NCBI GenBank assembly: GCA_900465685.1
Contig: UEGR01000011.1
Location: 1 to 64,000 of the forward strand
DNA length: 64,000 bases
From: Hyphomicrobiales bacterium
Lineage (GTDB): Bacteria > Pseudomonadota > Alphaproteobacteria > Rhizobiales > Rhizobiaceae
Direction of reading: 5' to 3'
Under the pieces are notes generated by a model, which was given only the letters and a program-made list of their open reading frames with translations, made no database searches and was not told the DNA's origin. The translations under genes were made by a program, and so were the position numbers. Shown here piece after piece: positions 27,155-35,711 of this stretch. Numbering within the stretch: position 1 is the stretch's first letter; each line of letters begins with the position of its first letter.

Positions 27155-27191
27155 ACACCCCCGTTAGCCTCTGCCAACGGGGGTGTTTTTT
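27155..27191 (+). terminator. Rho-independent terminator of the metallophosphoesterase gene
   Basis: Perfect 11-bp stem ACACCCCCGTT / AACGGGGGTGT with a 10-nt loop, followed by a run of six T (27186-27191), 40 nt after the stop codon. A textbook plus-strand terminator. It also lies just beyond the 3' end of surE, but has no U-tract in that direction. Confidence 0.93.
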
Positions 27192-27205
27192 GCGCGCCAC
27201 AGATA

Positions 27206-27952
27206 TCAAGCAGGCTTGTGTCCAGTCACCGATGCCGGAACTTTTGAATGGCCAAACCAGTTGGGGTTGGTCACGCTGGCCTTGCCTGCGTCAATCAACG
27301 CGTTCTCATCGTTGCCGTTGGATTTGTAATCACGATCCGCTAATGGCTGGATGCGAACTGAATTCTCCGTTTCTTCGAAAAGATTCACATATTTCAGATT
27401 CTTGTCGCGGCCGATTTCAGCCATTTCCAATGCGGCGGGCAGTTTGCGCGGCAGATTGACGTTCAGCCAATGACCGTCATGCGCCCAATCGCTTCTAGTT
27501 TCCCAGAAATTGCGAATATGACTGGCAAGCCACGCCAGAGCATCTGCATCGAACGCTTCACAATCACGCGGCGCGGAAAAAGCAACCGAAGCAATGCCGT
27601 TCAGCGCGCCTTCGCGGGCAACCGCCATCGTCCCGGAATAGGACACATCCTCGGCCACATTGCGCCCGGCATTGATGCCCGACAAAACGAGATCTGGCAT
27701 TTGCTGAGCACGGAATACCCAATGAATCGCAGCGATTACGCAATCCACCGGCGTACCCGTGCAGGCGTAACGCTTGTCTGCAAGCTTGTTGACCGAAAAC
27801 CCAGCCGTGAGAGAGACACAATGACCGTTTGCACTGCGATTTCCATCCGGTGCGATGATCCACACATCGTCACTCAAAAGACGCGCGGCTTTCTCAAGCA
27901 CCGCAATGCCGGGAGCATCAATACCGTCGTCGTTTGAAATCAGAATTCGCAT
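27206..27952 (-). CDS. surE: 5'/3'-nucleotidase SurE
   Basis: 248 aa SurE. Metal/active-site motifs are complete: SNDDGIDAPG at residues 6-15, APDGNRSANGH (serine ligand), and VLSGINAGRNVAEDVSYSGT, the asparagine-containing signature. The family removes phosphate from nucleoside monophosphates and some other phosphomonoesters. It is not next to pcm or serS here, the usual setting of the housekeeping copy, but lies between a phosphodiesterase and a SorC regulator, suggesting a catabolic paralogue that dephosphorylates the diesterase product (inference). The leader contains a short CTCTCC/GGAGAG hairpin at 27973-27989. Confidence 0.93.
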   Translation of the reverse strand: MRILISNDDGIDAPGIAVLEKAARLLSDDVWIIAPDGNRSANGHCVSLTAGFSVNKLADKRYACTGTPVDCVIAAIHWVFRAQQMPDLVLSGINAGRNVAEDVSYSGTMAVAREGALNGIASVAFSAPRDCEAFDADALAWLASHIRNFWETRSDWAHDGHWLNVNLPRKLPAALEMAEIGRDKNLKYVNLFEETENSVRIQPLADRDYKSNGNDENALIDAGKASVTNPNWFGHSKVPASVTGHKPA

Positions 27953-28021
27953 TTCCCACCTCTTGAAAACCCCTCTCCCAGCAGGAGAGTCTCCGCAATT
28001 TATGTGGCAACATATGATTTA

Positions 28022-28029
28022 TTTGTACA
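28022..28029. promoter_or_regulatory. TTTGTACA site between surE and the SorC regulator
   Basis: TTTGTACA inside the AT-rich divergent region, matching the core of the 12-bp palindrome at 26210-26221. For surE it lies within the spacer of a possible TTGTGA-17-ATAAAT promoter. Weaker than the first site, as its flanks are not palindromic. Confidence 0.4.
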
Positions 28030-28077
28030 TTCTTTGCAATCACAATATTTTTGTTCATTTATGATTTCAATCAATTC

Positions 28078-28107
28078 TTGACGTAAAGGTAATTATCGCA
28101 TCATTAT
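28078..28107 (+). promoter_or_regulatory. Predicted promoter of the SorC regulator gene
   Basis: TTGACG (28078-28083), 18-nt spacer, CATTAT (28102-28107), 55 nt ahead of the start codon at 28163. It faces away from surE. Confidence 0.5.
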
Positions 28108-28162
28108 CGCACGCAAATGAGATAGTGAGCCTTCTTGGAAGAAAGACGCAAAAGGTAGAATA

Positions 28163-29143
28163 ATGGCCCGCAGCACAAAGCCGAAAACCAAGTTTCAGGC
28201 AGATCAGGACGAGCTGAAACTACGTGCCGCGTGGCTCTATTATATTGAAGGGCTGACGCAGGAGCAGGTTGCGCAGAATCTGGATATCAGCCGGATCAAG
28301 GCTTTCCGGCTGCTGGCTGCCACGCGCGACGAGGGCATCGTCCAGATTTCTCTGAATTCCCATGCCGAGCCGCTCATACGTTTGCAACGTGCGCTGGAAA
28401 AACACCTCGGGCTGTTTGAAGCCATTGTCGTGCCCTCTTCCGATCAATCCGAAGCCAGTATCTCCGCCGTGATCGGCCACGCTACCGGACGTTATCTTTC
28501 AGATCGCCTGCAAGACGGGCTGACAGTCGGCGTTGGCTGGGGTGCAACGTTGCAGGCTTGTATGAGCCATCTGAAATGGCGTGAAATCAATGACCTGTCG
28601 GTTATCTCCCTGCTCGGCGGCTTGACACATTCCATGGCTGACAATCCATCAGCCGTCGCATGGCGGCTGGCTGAGTTTTACAAGACGGAACTCTTCCAGA
28701 TCACCGCCCCCGTCTTCGTGCCTCATGTGGCTCTGGCGAAGGAGCTGTGGGAAATCCAGGAACTAAAAGCACTGAAAAGCAAAGTTTCCGACATAGATCT
28801 CGCTGTTTTGAGTGTAGCGGACGTCAGCAAACAGGCATCGATTTTCCGTCGCGGTTTGCTGACGGCACAAGATGCAGAAAGCCTGCAGGCAGCAGGCGCA
28901 GTGGGCGATGTGTTGTGCCAATTCGTTGATGAGGCAGGTGAGATTGTCGATCATCCGATTAACAAACGCGCCATGGCCATCAACCCAACGGAACTGCGCA
29001 AAGTGCCAAAAGTGATCATTTCGGCAGGAGGCGTTCGCAAAGCGCAGATCATCCGCGCCAGTATCCTGACCACAAAGGCTCAAGTGCTGATCACGGATGA
29101 GATGACTGCTCAGGAACTGTTGACGCTGAAAAGCCTGAACTGA
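28163..29143 (+). CDS. SorC/DeoR-type sugar-binding transcriptional regulator
   Basis: 326 aa. N-terminal winged-helix/HTH segment LRAAWLYYIEGLTQEQVAQN continuing LDISRIKAFRLL (about residues 18-50), then the SorC-type sugar-phosphate-binding domain (VGVGWGATLQACMSHLKW, SLLGGLTHSMADNPS). The family responds to phosphorylated sugars and usually controls adjacent import and catabolism genes. Divergent from surE; likely governs surE, the metallophosphoesterase and the Ugp-like importer through TTTGTACA sites (inference). Confidence 0.93.
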   Translation: MARSTKPKTKFQADQDELKLRAAWLYYIEGLTQEQVAQNLDISRIKAFRLLAATRDEGIVQISLNSHAEPLIRLQRALEKHLGLFEAIVVPSSDQSEASISAVIGHATGRYLSDRLQDGLTVGVGWGATLQACMSHLKWREINDLSVISLLGGLTHSMADNPSAVAWRLAEFYKTELFQITAPVFVPHVALAKELWEIQELKALKSKVSDIDLAVLSVADVSKQASIFRRGLLTAQDAESLQAAGAVGDVLCQFVDEAGEIVDHPINKRAMAINPTELRKVPKVIISAGGVRKAQIIRASILTTKAQVLITDEMTAQELLTLKSLN

Positions 29144-29248
29144 TTTCAGTTCTTGCCCTGCAACGAAGATGCCCGCAACCCAGTTCACGCGAATGTTCCT
29201 TGCTGCCGCGTGTTAATTGGCGCTCCATATAGGCAGAGGAGAAAACCA

Positions 29249-29473
29249 ATGCCATTTCGTAGCGCAGCTTACCGTGGCATATTCAGCCAGGCAGAATTGT
29301 CGTTGTTGCAACAGGCTTATAACCGCAGTTGCGAACTTTTGGGCCGGTCTCCATCGACTGATGATGACAGAGACCAACTTGCACGGGTCGTTATACGCAC
29401 TTTCGAAGACAGCGACCTTGATCCGGAGCTAACAGCACAGCGCGCCTCAGAACTGGCGCGCGTATTCGAATAA
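29249..29473 (+). CDS. Small conserved-type hypothetical protein
   Basis: 74 aa, acidic and mostly helical (SQAELSLLQQAYNRSCELLG, then DDDRDQLARVVIRTF). Starts at ATG 29249, preceded by AGAGGAGAAA at good spacing; this and the terminator right behind it support a real gene. Proteins of this look occur widely in Rhizobiales, but I know of no assigned function. It stands alone, 105 nt after the SorC regulator. Confidence 0.75.
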   Translation: MPFRSAAYRGIFSQAELSLLQQAYNRSCELLGRSPSTDDDRDQLARVVIRTFEDSDLDPELTAQRASELARVFE

Positions 29474-29497
29474 CGCAAACAACAACCCACGCATTGC

Positions 29498-29522
29498 TCA
29501 GCCCGCTTCGGGCTGATTTTTT
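29498..29522 (+). terminator. Rho-independent terminator of the small gene
   Basis: TCAGCCCG / CGGGCTGA, an 8-bp perfect stem with a 3-nt loop followed directly by TTTTTT, 24 nt after the stop codon at 29473. Confidence 0.92.
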
Positions 29523-29642
29523 GAGTAACAGGATTTCCGTCACTCATTGCCATGGCCAAGAGGCAAACGTGCACTAGTTTAGAGACGGCAATCCCATTTG
29601 CAGATGTTGAATTCATCTGAAGCTCAAGCGGAGGAAATCCCT

Positions 29643-29897
29643 ATGCAGCATAGAATTCACGAAAATATGGAAGTGATCGGTGCCGACGGCGTGCATGTCG
29701 GCACGGTTGATCGGCTGGAGGGCAACCGGATCAAGCTCAAGAAGAGCGATAATTCCGGGCAACATAGCGACCATCATCATTACATCGAGCTGGGGTTTGT
29801 CGCCGATATCGAAAGCGACAAGGTCAGGCTTTCAGCCAATGCAGATGTGGCCATCACGCTTGAGGAAGAAGCCTCGGGACGTCCGGTCGATCTGTAA
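29643..29897 (+). CDS. DUF2171-type small protein
   Basis: 84 aa, starting MQHRIHENMEVIGADG after GGAGGAAA. A PRC-barrel-like beta-rich pattern (MEVIGADGVHVGTVDRLEG, then IKLKKSDN) with a histidine cluster SDHHHYIELG in the middle and acidic C-terminal half. This matches DUF2171 proteins, which are small, cytoplasmic and of unknown function. Its own gene with no operon partner; the next gene is convergent. Confidence 0.82.
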   Translation: MQHRIHENMEVIGADGVHVGTVDRLEGNRIKLKKSDNSGQHSDHHHYIELGFVADIESDKVRLSANADVAITLEEEASGRPVDL

Positions 29898-29920
29898 CTT
29901 CGCCTTTCCCGATGACATTC

Positions 29921-29949
29921 CGGCGCAGCAGTCAGCAACTGCCGCGCCG
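29921..29949. terminator. Hairpin at a convergent gene junction
   Basis: Twelve-bp stem with one mismatch (CGGCGCAGCAGT / ACTGCCGCGCCG), loop CAGCA, between the convergent DUF2171 gene and the short-chain dehydrogenase operon. Lacks a clear U-tract on either strand; the position suggests a shared transcription end. Confidence 0.5.
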
Positions 29950-29983
29950 TAAACACGGACCGTTTAGCCTCTCAAGCACAACA

Positions 29984-30739
29984 TTAGCTCAGCACGATAC
30001 CGCCATCGACGTTGAGGCTCTGGCCGGTCACGAAGCCCGCATCATCCGAAGCCAGGAATGCGACCGGTCCGACGACATCTTCCGGGTCACCAATACGGCG
30101 CATCGCTGTCTTTTCCTGCCAGGACTGGCGCACGGCAACATCGTCCAAATTGACCCGCCCCATATCGGTCAGGATAATCCCCGGGCAGATGCAGTTGGCC
30201 GTAATCCCATAAGTGCCAACCTCCTGCGCGAGAACGCGGGTAAAGCCCATGACGGCGGCCTTCGATGCCGAATAATGGGCCTGTTCAGGCGCGCCGTGCT
30301 TACCGCCGATGGAAGCGATATTGACGATGCGGCCGTATTTCTGCTGCTTCATGTAAGGCAACACAGCCTGCACGACGAGGAATGTTCCCTTCGCATTGAC
30401 ATCGAGGACGCTATCCCAGTGCTCTTCCTTGAGGTGCTCCACATCGCTGGCAATAAGAATACCGGCATTGTTGACGATTGCATCGATACGACCAAATGCA
30501 TCAGCAGTCTTCTTGACCATCGCCTCGACGTCAGCCTTGTTGCTCACATCGGCATAGACGATTAATGCGCGGCGGCCGGTGGTCTCGATTTCCTGCGCCA
30601 CTTCCTGCAACGCATCTTTTTGACGCTCGATATCGTTGATCGCGACATCGAAGCCGCGCTTGGCCATACCAATAGCAATGGCTCGGCCAATACCGCGACT
30701 TGCACCGGTGACCAGAGCAATTTTCGCCTGTTCAGTCAT
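29984..30739 (-). CDS. Short-chain dehydrogenase/reductase 1 of the Aco-like operon
   Basis: 251 aa classical SDR: TGASRGIGRA nucleotide-binding motif (residues 11-20), NNAG (about 92-95), catalytic serine in NIASIGG and YSASK tyrosine-lysine pair, PGIILTDM. An aspartate after the second beta strand (NDIERQ) favours NAD. Last gene of the operon that begins at 40360. Likely oxidises a polyol or deoxypolyol hydroxyl taken up by the Rbs-type importer (inference from context). Confidence 0.9.
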   Translation of the reverse strand: MTEQAKIALVTGASRGIGRAIAIGMAKRGFDVAINDIERQKDALQEVAQEIETTGRRALIVYADVSNKADVEAMVKKTADAFGRIDAIVNNAGILIASDVEHLKEEHWDSVLDVNAKGTFLVVQAVLPYMKQQKYGRIVNIASIGGKHGAPEQAHYSASKAAVMGFTRVLAQEVGTYGITANCICPGIILTDMGRVNLDDVAVRQSWQEKTAMRRIGDPEDVVGPVAFLASDDAGFVTGQSLNVDGGIVLS

Positions 30740-30754
30740 CTCATTCTCCCAAAA

Positions 30755-31525
30755 TCAAAGCGCGGTGTAACCGCCATCTACGGCAAGTACTGTTCCCGTC
30801 ACGAAACTTGCGGCGTCGGACGCCAGAAAAAGAACGGCATTTGCGATCTCGCGTGGTTCTCCCAGCCGCCCCTGTGGCGTCATGCGCATCCAGGTTGAAA
30901 ACCATTCTTCATTGCTGCGGCCAGCAAGCGTAAGTTCCGTTGCGGTGTAACCCGGCGCAACCGCGTTGACCCGCACGCCTTGCTTCACCCATTCAACAGC
31001 CAAAGACTTGGTGATGAGGTTTACCCCGGCCTTGGCTGCGTTATAGGCAACCTGCGGCTGCGGATAGACGACAATCTCGCCGCACATGGAAGAGATGTTG
31101 ACAATGGCACCCCGCCCCACAGCAGCCACGCGTTTGCCAAAGGCCTGAGCACAAAAGAAGACGCCGTTGAGATTGACGTCGATCACGGCGCGCCAGTCTG
31201 CTTCGGACGTTTCGCTCGCCGGGCCGTTGCGAACAATGCCCGCATTGTTGACCAGAACGTCGGGAACGCCGACCTCGGTAGCAATCGCTTCGGCTGTTCG
31301 CTCTGCTACATCACGATCCGTGACATCCAGAATGTAGAGGCTTGCAGATGAAGGACGGCGCGCATTGAGCTCCGCGACCGTCTGCTTGCCCGCCGCTTCA
31401 TCGCGGTCCGTGATGATAACCGTCGCGCCAGCCTCAACGAAAAGCTCGGCAATGGCCCGCCCGATACCCTTTGCGCCGCCGGTTATGACGGCACGCTTAC
31501 CGGTCAGTTGAAAATCTTTGAGCAT
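30755..31525 (-). CDS. Short-chain dehydrogenase/reductase 2 of the Aco-like operon
   Basis: 256 aa classical SDR. TGGAKGIGRA, TDRDEA (acidic end of strand two, NAD preference), NNAG, NISSMCGE serine, YNAAKAG tyrosine-lysine, PGYTATELT. The kinase gene lies 22 nt upstream and SDR 1 follows 15 nt downstream. Two different SDRs beside one kinase suggest two successive hydroxyl oxidations, or oxidation plus reduction, on the same carbohydrate. Confidence 0.9.
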   Translation of the reverse strand: MLKDFQLTGKRAVITGGAKGIGRAIAELFVEAGATVIITDRDEAAGKQTVAELNARRPSSASLYILDVTDRDVAERTAEAIATEVGVPDVLVNNAGIVRNGPASETSEADWRAVIDVNLNGVFFCAQAFGKRVAAVGRGAIVNISSMCGEIVVYPQPQVAYNAAKAGVNLITKSLAVEWVKQGVRVNAVAPGYTATELTLAGRSNEEWFSTWMRMTPQGRLGEPREIANAVLFLASDAASFVTGTVLAVDGGYTAL

Positions 31526-31547
31526 TTCGTCCTCCCATCACAATGCC

Positions 31548-33041
31548 TCAGGCAGCCTGTACGGCCTTCAATGCCGGATAGAGCGCTCGATACTGCTGGT
31601 AGATTTCATTGTAGAGTGCGGTCTCGCGCGGGCGTGGCTCGATGCGTTTGCCCGGCCTCACCATCGCGGCAATGCCGTCATCAATGCTTGCGAAATGGCC
31701 AGCCCCGTGCGCGGCAAGAACCGCAGCCCCGACAGAAGGCGCATCACGCGATTGCGGCACGCAGACCGGCAACCCAGCCGTGTCGGCATGGATTTGCAGC
31801 CACAGCGGCGATGCGCTGGCCCCGCCGCCAACCGTAATTTCCTGTCCGCGATAACCAGCATCAGCCATGGCATCGAGAATGGCGCGCGTGCCGAAACTGA
31901 TACCCTCCATAATGGCGCGGAAGATGTGGTGCGGTTCATGCGCCAACGTCAGACCGACAATTGCGCCGCGAGACAAGGCATCGGTATAGGGCGTGCGGTT
32001 ACCCTGAAAATGATCCTGCACCAGAAGGCCCTCTGCACCCGGCTCCAGCGCGGCAGCCTTGGCGTTCAACGCTTCCATATCCATGGTGCCGTTCATCATG
32101 CGCCCAAGCCATGCGATGATCGACCCGGTTGAAGTCTGCCCGCCCTCGATAATGTAGCGGTCCGGATAGACCATATTGGGATAGCTGCCCCAAATGCCCG
32201 GCGCATGCAGAGGCTTATCTGCAACACCAAATTGCAAGTGAGATGAACCGGTTATCAGCGCAAGCTGACCCGGTTTGGCAACACCGAGACCGATCATGCC
32301 GATAAGTGCATCGGCTCCGCCCTGCACCACCTTCACACTCTGCGACAGGCCAAGTGCGGAAGCAGCCGATGCGCAAAGTCCGCCGATAACCTCCCCTGGC
32401 GCAACCACGCGTGACGGCCATTTTTGCAACAGAGCGTCGAGGCCAAGTTTCTCCAGAAGCGTAACCGGAAAGCCGCCGCGATCTGTCGAATAGTGCCAGC
32501 GAAGCGAAACATTGTTGAGGCTCGCCGCCTTTTCACCGGTCAGGCGCAGGGTCATGAAATCCTGATATTCGCAGATTGTATCTGCCTTTTCGAAGATCTC
32601 CGGCTCATTGCGCGCGATCCACAGCGCCTTCGGGATCATCCATTCCGCGGAGACGGGCCCTCGTCCGCCGCCATTGGCCTGCAAGGCCTGATCGCCGGTG
32701 GCAAGTACGGCATCCGCCTCGGCACTTGCGCGAACATCCATCCAGATGATCGACGGACGCAGCGGCTTGCCCTCGGCATCCAGAGCCACGACAGTGCAAC
32801 TGGTCGTCGCCAGCGTGATCGCTTCTATTGCCGATGGGTCGACAGCCGATTCCGCTATCGCCTTGCGTGCGGCCTGGACGAAGCATGACCACCAGTCTTC
32901 CGGATTTTGCTCCGCGCGCGCGCCGCTGGAAAACTTCGTCTCATAGGGAACTGCCGCGCTTGCAAGGCAAGTGCCCGACAGGTCGTAAACCCGCGCCCGG
33001 ATACTTTCCGTTCCTCCGTCGGCGGTGAGAAAATAAGCCAT
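31548..33041 (-). CDS. FGGY-family carbohydrate kinase (xylulokinase-like)
   Basis: 497 aa. Phosphate-1 motif FLTADGGTESIRARVYD at the N-terminus (GG for the usual GTxS context), IIWMDVRA with the substrate aspartate, QGGADALIGMIGLGV with the catalytic aspartate, GSSHLQFG and a C-terminal adenosine motif TVGGGASASPLWLQ. The family phosphorylates ketoses and polyols such as xylulose, ribulose, erythritol or glycerol; which one cannot be told here. Cotranscribed with two SDRs and an Aco-like complex, so the product is probably a ketose phosphate. Confidence 0.9.
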   Translation of the reverse strand: MAYFLTADGGTESIRARVYDLSGTCLASAAVPYETKFSSGARAEQNPEDWWSCFVQAARKAIAESAVDPSAIEAITLATTSCTVVALDAEGKPLRPSIIWMDVRASAEADAVLATGDQALQANGGGRGPVSAEWMIPKALWIARNEPEIFEKADTICEYQDFMTLRLTGEKAASLNNVSLRWHYSTDRGGFPVTLLEKLGLDALLQKWPSRVVAPGEVIGGLCASAASALGLSQSVKVVQGGADALIGMIGLGVAKPGQLALITGSSHLQFGVADKPLHAPGIWGSYPNMVYPDRYIIEGGQTSTGSIIAWLGRMMNGTMDMEALNAKAAALEPGAEGLLVQDHFQGNRTPYTDALSRGAIVGLTLAHEPHHIFRAIMEGISFGTRAILDAMADAGYRGQEITVGGGASASPLWLQIHADTAGLPVCVPQSRDAPSVGAAVLAAHGAGHFASIDDGIAAMVRPGKRIEPRPRETALYNEIYQQYRALYPALKAVQAA

Positions 33042-33104
33042 TCAATTCCTCCCGAGGCGGCTGCGAAAACTCCTCCAGTCTTCGCATGCCTCATCGCGCA
33101 ATTT

Positions 33105-33443
33105 TCAACTCAGGCCGCGAAATGCTTCCAGCGCCTTGCCCGCATACATGACTGCCGGGCCGCCCCCCATTTCAACGGCGACTTCAAGCGCCTCGATCAG
33201 TTCCCTTTCGGTTGCGCCGTGCCGGATTGCTGCGTCCACGTGGTAGAGGATGCAGTCTTCGCACCCCTTCACCACGGCAATGCCGACCGCAATCAGTTCA
33301 CGCTGCGCCGAAGAAAACGCGCCAGCCGCCGTTGCAGTCTTGCTGACCTTGGCAAAGCCGCTTATCAGTTCGGGTGCGGATTTTGCAAAAGCGCCAAGCC
33401 GTGCTTGCGCTTCTTTCAGACGAAGCCTGACATCGTCAGTCAT
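33105..33443 (-). CDS. Carboxymuconolactone decarboxylase / AhpD-like protein
   Basis: 112 aa, all-helical AhpD-like fold. Redox motif CEDCILYHVDAAIRHGAT (about residues 65-82), a CxxC with the downstream histidine found in AhpD-type proteins, so disulfide or peroxidase-linked chemistry is more likely than decarboxylation. It overlaps the end of the E2 gene by 8 nt. AhpD needs a lipoylated partner in mycobacteria; being coupled to a lipoyl-E2 gene is suggestive. Confidence 0.88.
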   Translation of the reverse strand: MTDDVRLRLKEAQARLGAFAKSAPELISGFAKVSKTATAAGAFSSAQRELIAVGIAVVKGCEDCILYHVDAAIRHGATERELIEALEVAVEMGGGPAVMYAGKALEAFRGLS

Positions 33444-34740
33444 GGGATCCTCCCGTGGAATTTATAATCAGATCAAGCACTTCTTTGGATTGGTCCCATT
33501 GCGGCATATGGCCGGACTGACCGAGGAAATGTATGGCAATGGACGGTGGCAATGCGGTCGCCTGTTGCCATGGGATGATGCGATCCAGCAGTCCAACCAG
33601 AACACGAACCGGCTTTGCACGGGAAAGCCTTTCCAGCGCCGGAACGATGTCGGAAGTTTGCCCCGAAGGACCGACAATCGCTGCGGAAAGCGCCTTGAGA
33701 CGCCCCTTGGCCATGGTTTTCGCAAACTCCGCTGCCAGTTCGGGTGAAAGCTCCACTGGCTTGGCCGCGATACGGCGCAACAGATGGCTGACTTCGCCAG
33801 CCGTCGTTGCATTGGCCATACCGGAGATAAAGCCGGCATCGACTTCAGAACCAAGTCCAGCAGGCGCGATAAGCGTCAGGCTCGAAATGCGGCCTGCATG
33901 GGCATCCGCGAATTGCGTGGCTGCGACGGCACCAAGAGAATGCGCGACGACGTCAACCTCGGCAATTCCCAGAGCATCAAGGAACACAGGCAGGAAGGCG
34001 CTGAGTTCAGCCGCGTTCGCAGCATCGATTGTCGTCAGTCCGTGGGCAGGCAGATCAGGCACGATAACGCGGCAATTCGCACGCCGCAGACCCGCTGCAA
34101 TGCCACTCCATGTCGTCCGGTCACCAGAAAAACCGTGCAGCAAGATGATTGTACGACCGTTCTTCGGCCCCTGATCCAGATAGGCAATACGGCCATTTGC
34201 AAGATCGGCAAAATGCACAGCACTATTGGATTTCGAACCGCCGGAAGCCGCAAGCACGTCTTCCTTCTCGATCCGGCCCCGACGCCCGCTGCCCGAAAGC
34301 GAATTGATGTCGATGCCATTCTGGCGAGCAACCTTGCGAGCAAGCGGCGTTGCGCGAACACGCTCGCCGCTGTTTGGTGAAGCCGCAGGTTTGGCAACGG
34401 AAGCTTCCACAGCCTCCTGAACTGCTTCAACGTCTTGAGCGGTCGCCGCCGATGCTTCCGGCGCTTCATCTTCACCGTCGCTGGTCCAATCGGGTCCAGT
34501 GCCGATATCGATGCGGGCCAGAGGCGCGCCTACAACCACATGGTCGCCAATAGCGCCGATCCACTCATTGAGCGTGCCGTCGCCCAAGGCCGGAAACTCG
34601 GCTACGGTCTTGTCGGTTTCGATTTCAATGATCGAATCCCCACGCTTGAAACTGTCACCCGGCTTGACGAGGTAGCCGACAATCTTGCCCTCCTCCATCG
34701 TCTCGCCAAGGCGTGGCATTTTCAAAATCCGTTCACTCAT
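33436..34740 (-). CDS. acoC: AcoC-like dihydrolipoyl acyltransferase with alpha/beta-hydrolase domain
   Basis: 434 aa. Domains in order: lipoyl domain with the modified lysine in ETDKTVAEF (about residues 42-50); Ala-rich linker; E3-binding domain (RATPLARKVARQNGIDI, about 129-145); then an alpha/beta-hydrolase domain with nucleophile VAHSLGA, GLLDRIIPW aspartate and GHMPQWD histidine. This is the architecture of acetoin-dehydrogenase E2 (AcoC), not of the CAT-type pyruvate E2. E1 genes follow the expected order upstream. No E3 (lipoamide dehydrogenase) gene is present in the window. Confidence 0.9.
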   Translation of the reverse strand: MSERILKMPRLGETMEEGKIVGYLVKPGDSFKRGDSIIEIETDKTVAEFPALGDGTLNEWIGAIGDHVVVGAPLARIDIGTGPDWTSDGEDEAPEASAATAQDVEAVQEAVEASVAKPAASPNSGERVRATPLARKVARQNGIDINSLSGSGRRGRIEKEDVLAASGGSKSNSAVHFADLANGRIAYLDQGPKNGRTIILLHGFSGDRTTWSGIAAGLRRANCRVIVPDLPAHGLTTIDAANAAELSAFLPVFLDALGIAEVDVVAHSLGAVAATQFADAHAGRISSLTLIAPAGLGSEVDAGFISGMANATTAGEVSHLLRRIAAKPVELSPELAAEFAKTMAKGRLKALSAAIVGPSGQTSDIVPALERLSRAKPVRVLVGLLDRIIPWQQATALPPSIAIHFLGQSGHMPQWDQSKEVLDLIINSTGGSHD

Positions 34741-35711
34741 GACAACATTCTCTCGGCAACGGAGCGGATGAAATCGGTCGTCGGAACGCTACCGGTTTCA
34801 AGTTCCTGCGAAACTGAAATCGGAATGTCCTCACCGGCTACACGCACCACCGGCTGTTCGAGGTAGTCGAAGCATTCCTCGGTAATCCGAGCGGCAAGCT
34901 CTGCCGCAACACCGGCAGTCATCACGCCTTCCGAGACAACCATCGCCTTGCCGACGCGTTCGACATGTTCGCGCACGGTGTCGAAATCCAGCGGATTGAG
35001 CGTGCGCAGGTCGATGACCGTCGCTTCAATGTCCTTGGCGGACAGCTTCTCGGCGGCATCGAGCGCATAATGCAGCTGGCGCGAATAGGTGACGATGACG
35101 ATGTCCTTGCCAGTACGGCGCACAGCGGCCTTGCCCCATGCCAGCGGCTCGGCGTCGAGATCGACCTCTTCCTTGCGGGTGTAGAGCGCCTTGTGCTCGA
35201 TGAAGACCACAGGGTCGGGCTTCGTCAGGCTCTGACGCAGCAGATGGTAAGCGTCCTGAACCGTGGCTGGCATGGCGAGACGCAGACCCGGCGTATGCAT
35301 GATCCAGGCTTCAAGGCTCTGCGAGTGTTGGGCGCCAGCGGAACGCCCGGTGCCGCCCTGGGTGCGCAGAACCATCGGCACGCCGATCTGGCCTCCGAAC
35401 ATATAGCGGATCTTGGCTGCCTGATTGGCAAGCTGGTCCATCGTCATGCCCAGAAAATCGATATACATCAGCTCGGCAACTGGACGCAGCCCGGTCATGG
35501 CAGCGCCAACCGCAGCACCGACAATGGCCGGTTCGGAGATCGGCGTGTCGATCAGGCGTTCGGGGCCGTATTTGCCGATGAGATCCTTCGTGACACCATA
35601 AGCGCCACCATAGCGCCCCACCTCTTCGCCGATCACGACGATGGTGTTGTCTTCCGCCATGGCGTCATCCAGCGCTTTGCGCAGCGCGTCGCGGTAAGTC
35701 ATGGCAACCAT
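34737..35711 (-). CDS. acoB: AcoB-like 2-oxo acid/acetoin dehydrogenase E1 beta
   Basis: 324 aa transketolase-like E1 beta. GEEVGRYGGAYGVT (glutamate near residue 28 that activates thiamine diphosphate), DTPISEPAIVGAAVGAA, RTQGGTGRSAGAQHSQSLEAW split over the usual loop, and a C-terminal transketolase domain. Overlaps acoC by 4 nt and abuts acoA in a TAATG junction. Works as an alpha2-beta2 heterotetramer with the preceding subunit. Confidence 0.9.
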   Translation of the reverse strand: MVAMTYRDALRKALDDAMAEDNTIVVIGEEVGRYGGAYGVTKDLIGKYGPERLIDTPISEPAIVGAAVGAAMTGLRPVAELMYIDFLGMTMDQLANQAAKIRYMFGGQIGVPMVLRTQGGTGRSAGAQHSQSLEAWIMHTPGLRLAMPATVQDAYHLLRQSLTKPDPVVFIEHKALYTRKEEVDLDAEPLAWGKAAVRRTGKDIVIVTYSRQLHYALDAAEKLSAKDIEATVIDLRTLNPLDFDTVREHVERVGKAMVVSEGVMTAGVAAELAARITEECFDYLEQPVVRVAGEDIPISVSQELETGSVPTTDFIRSVAERMLS

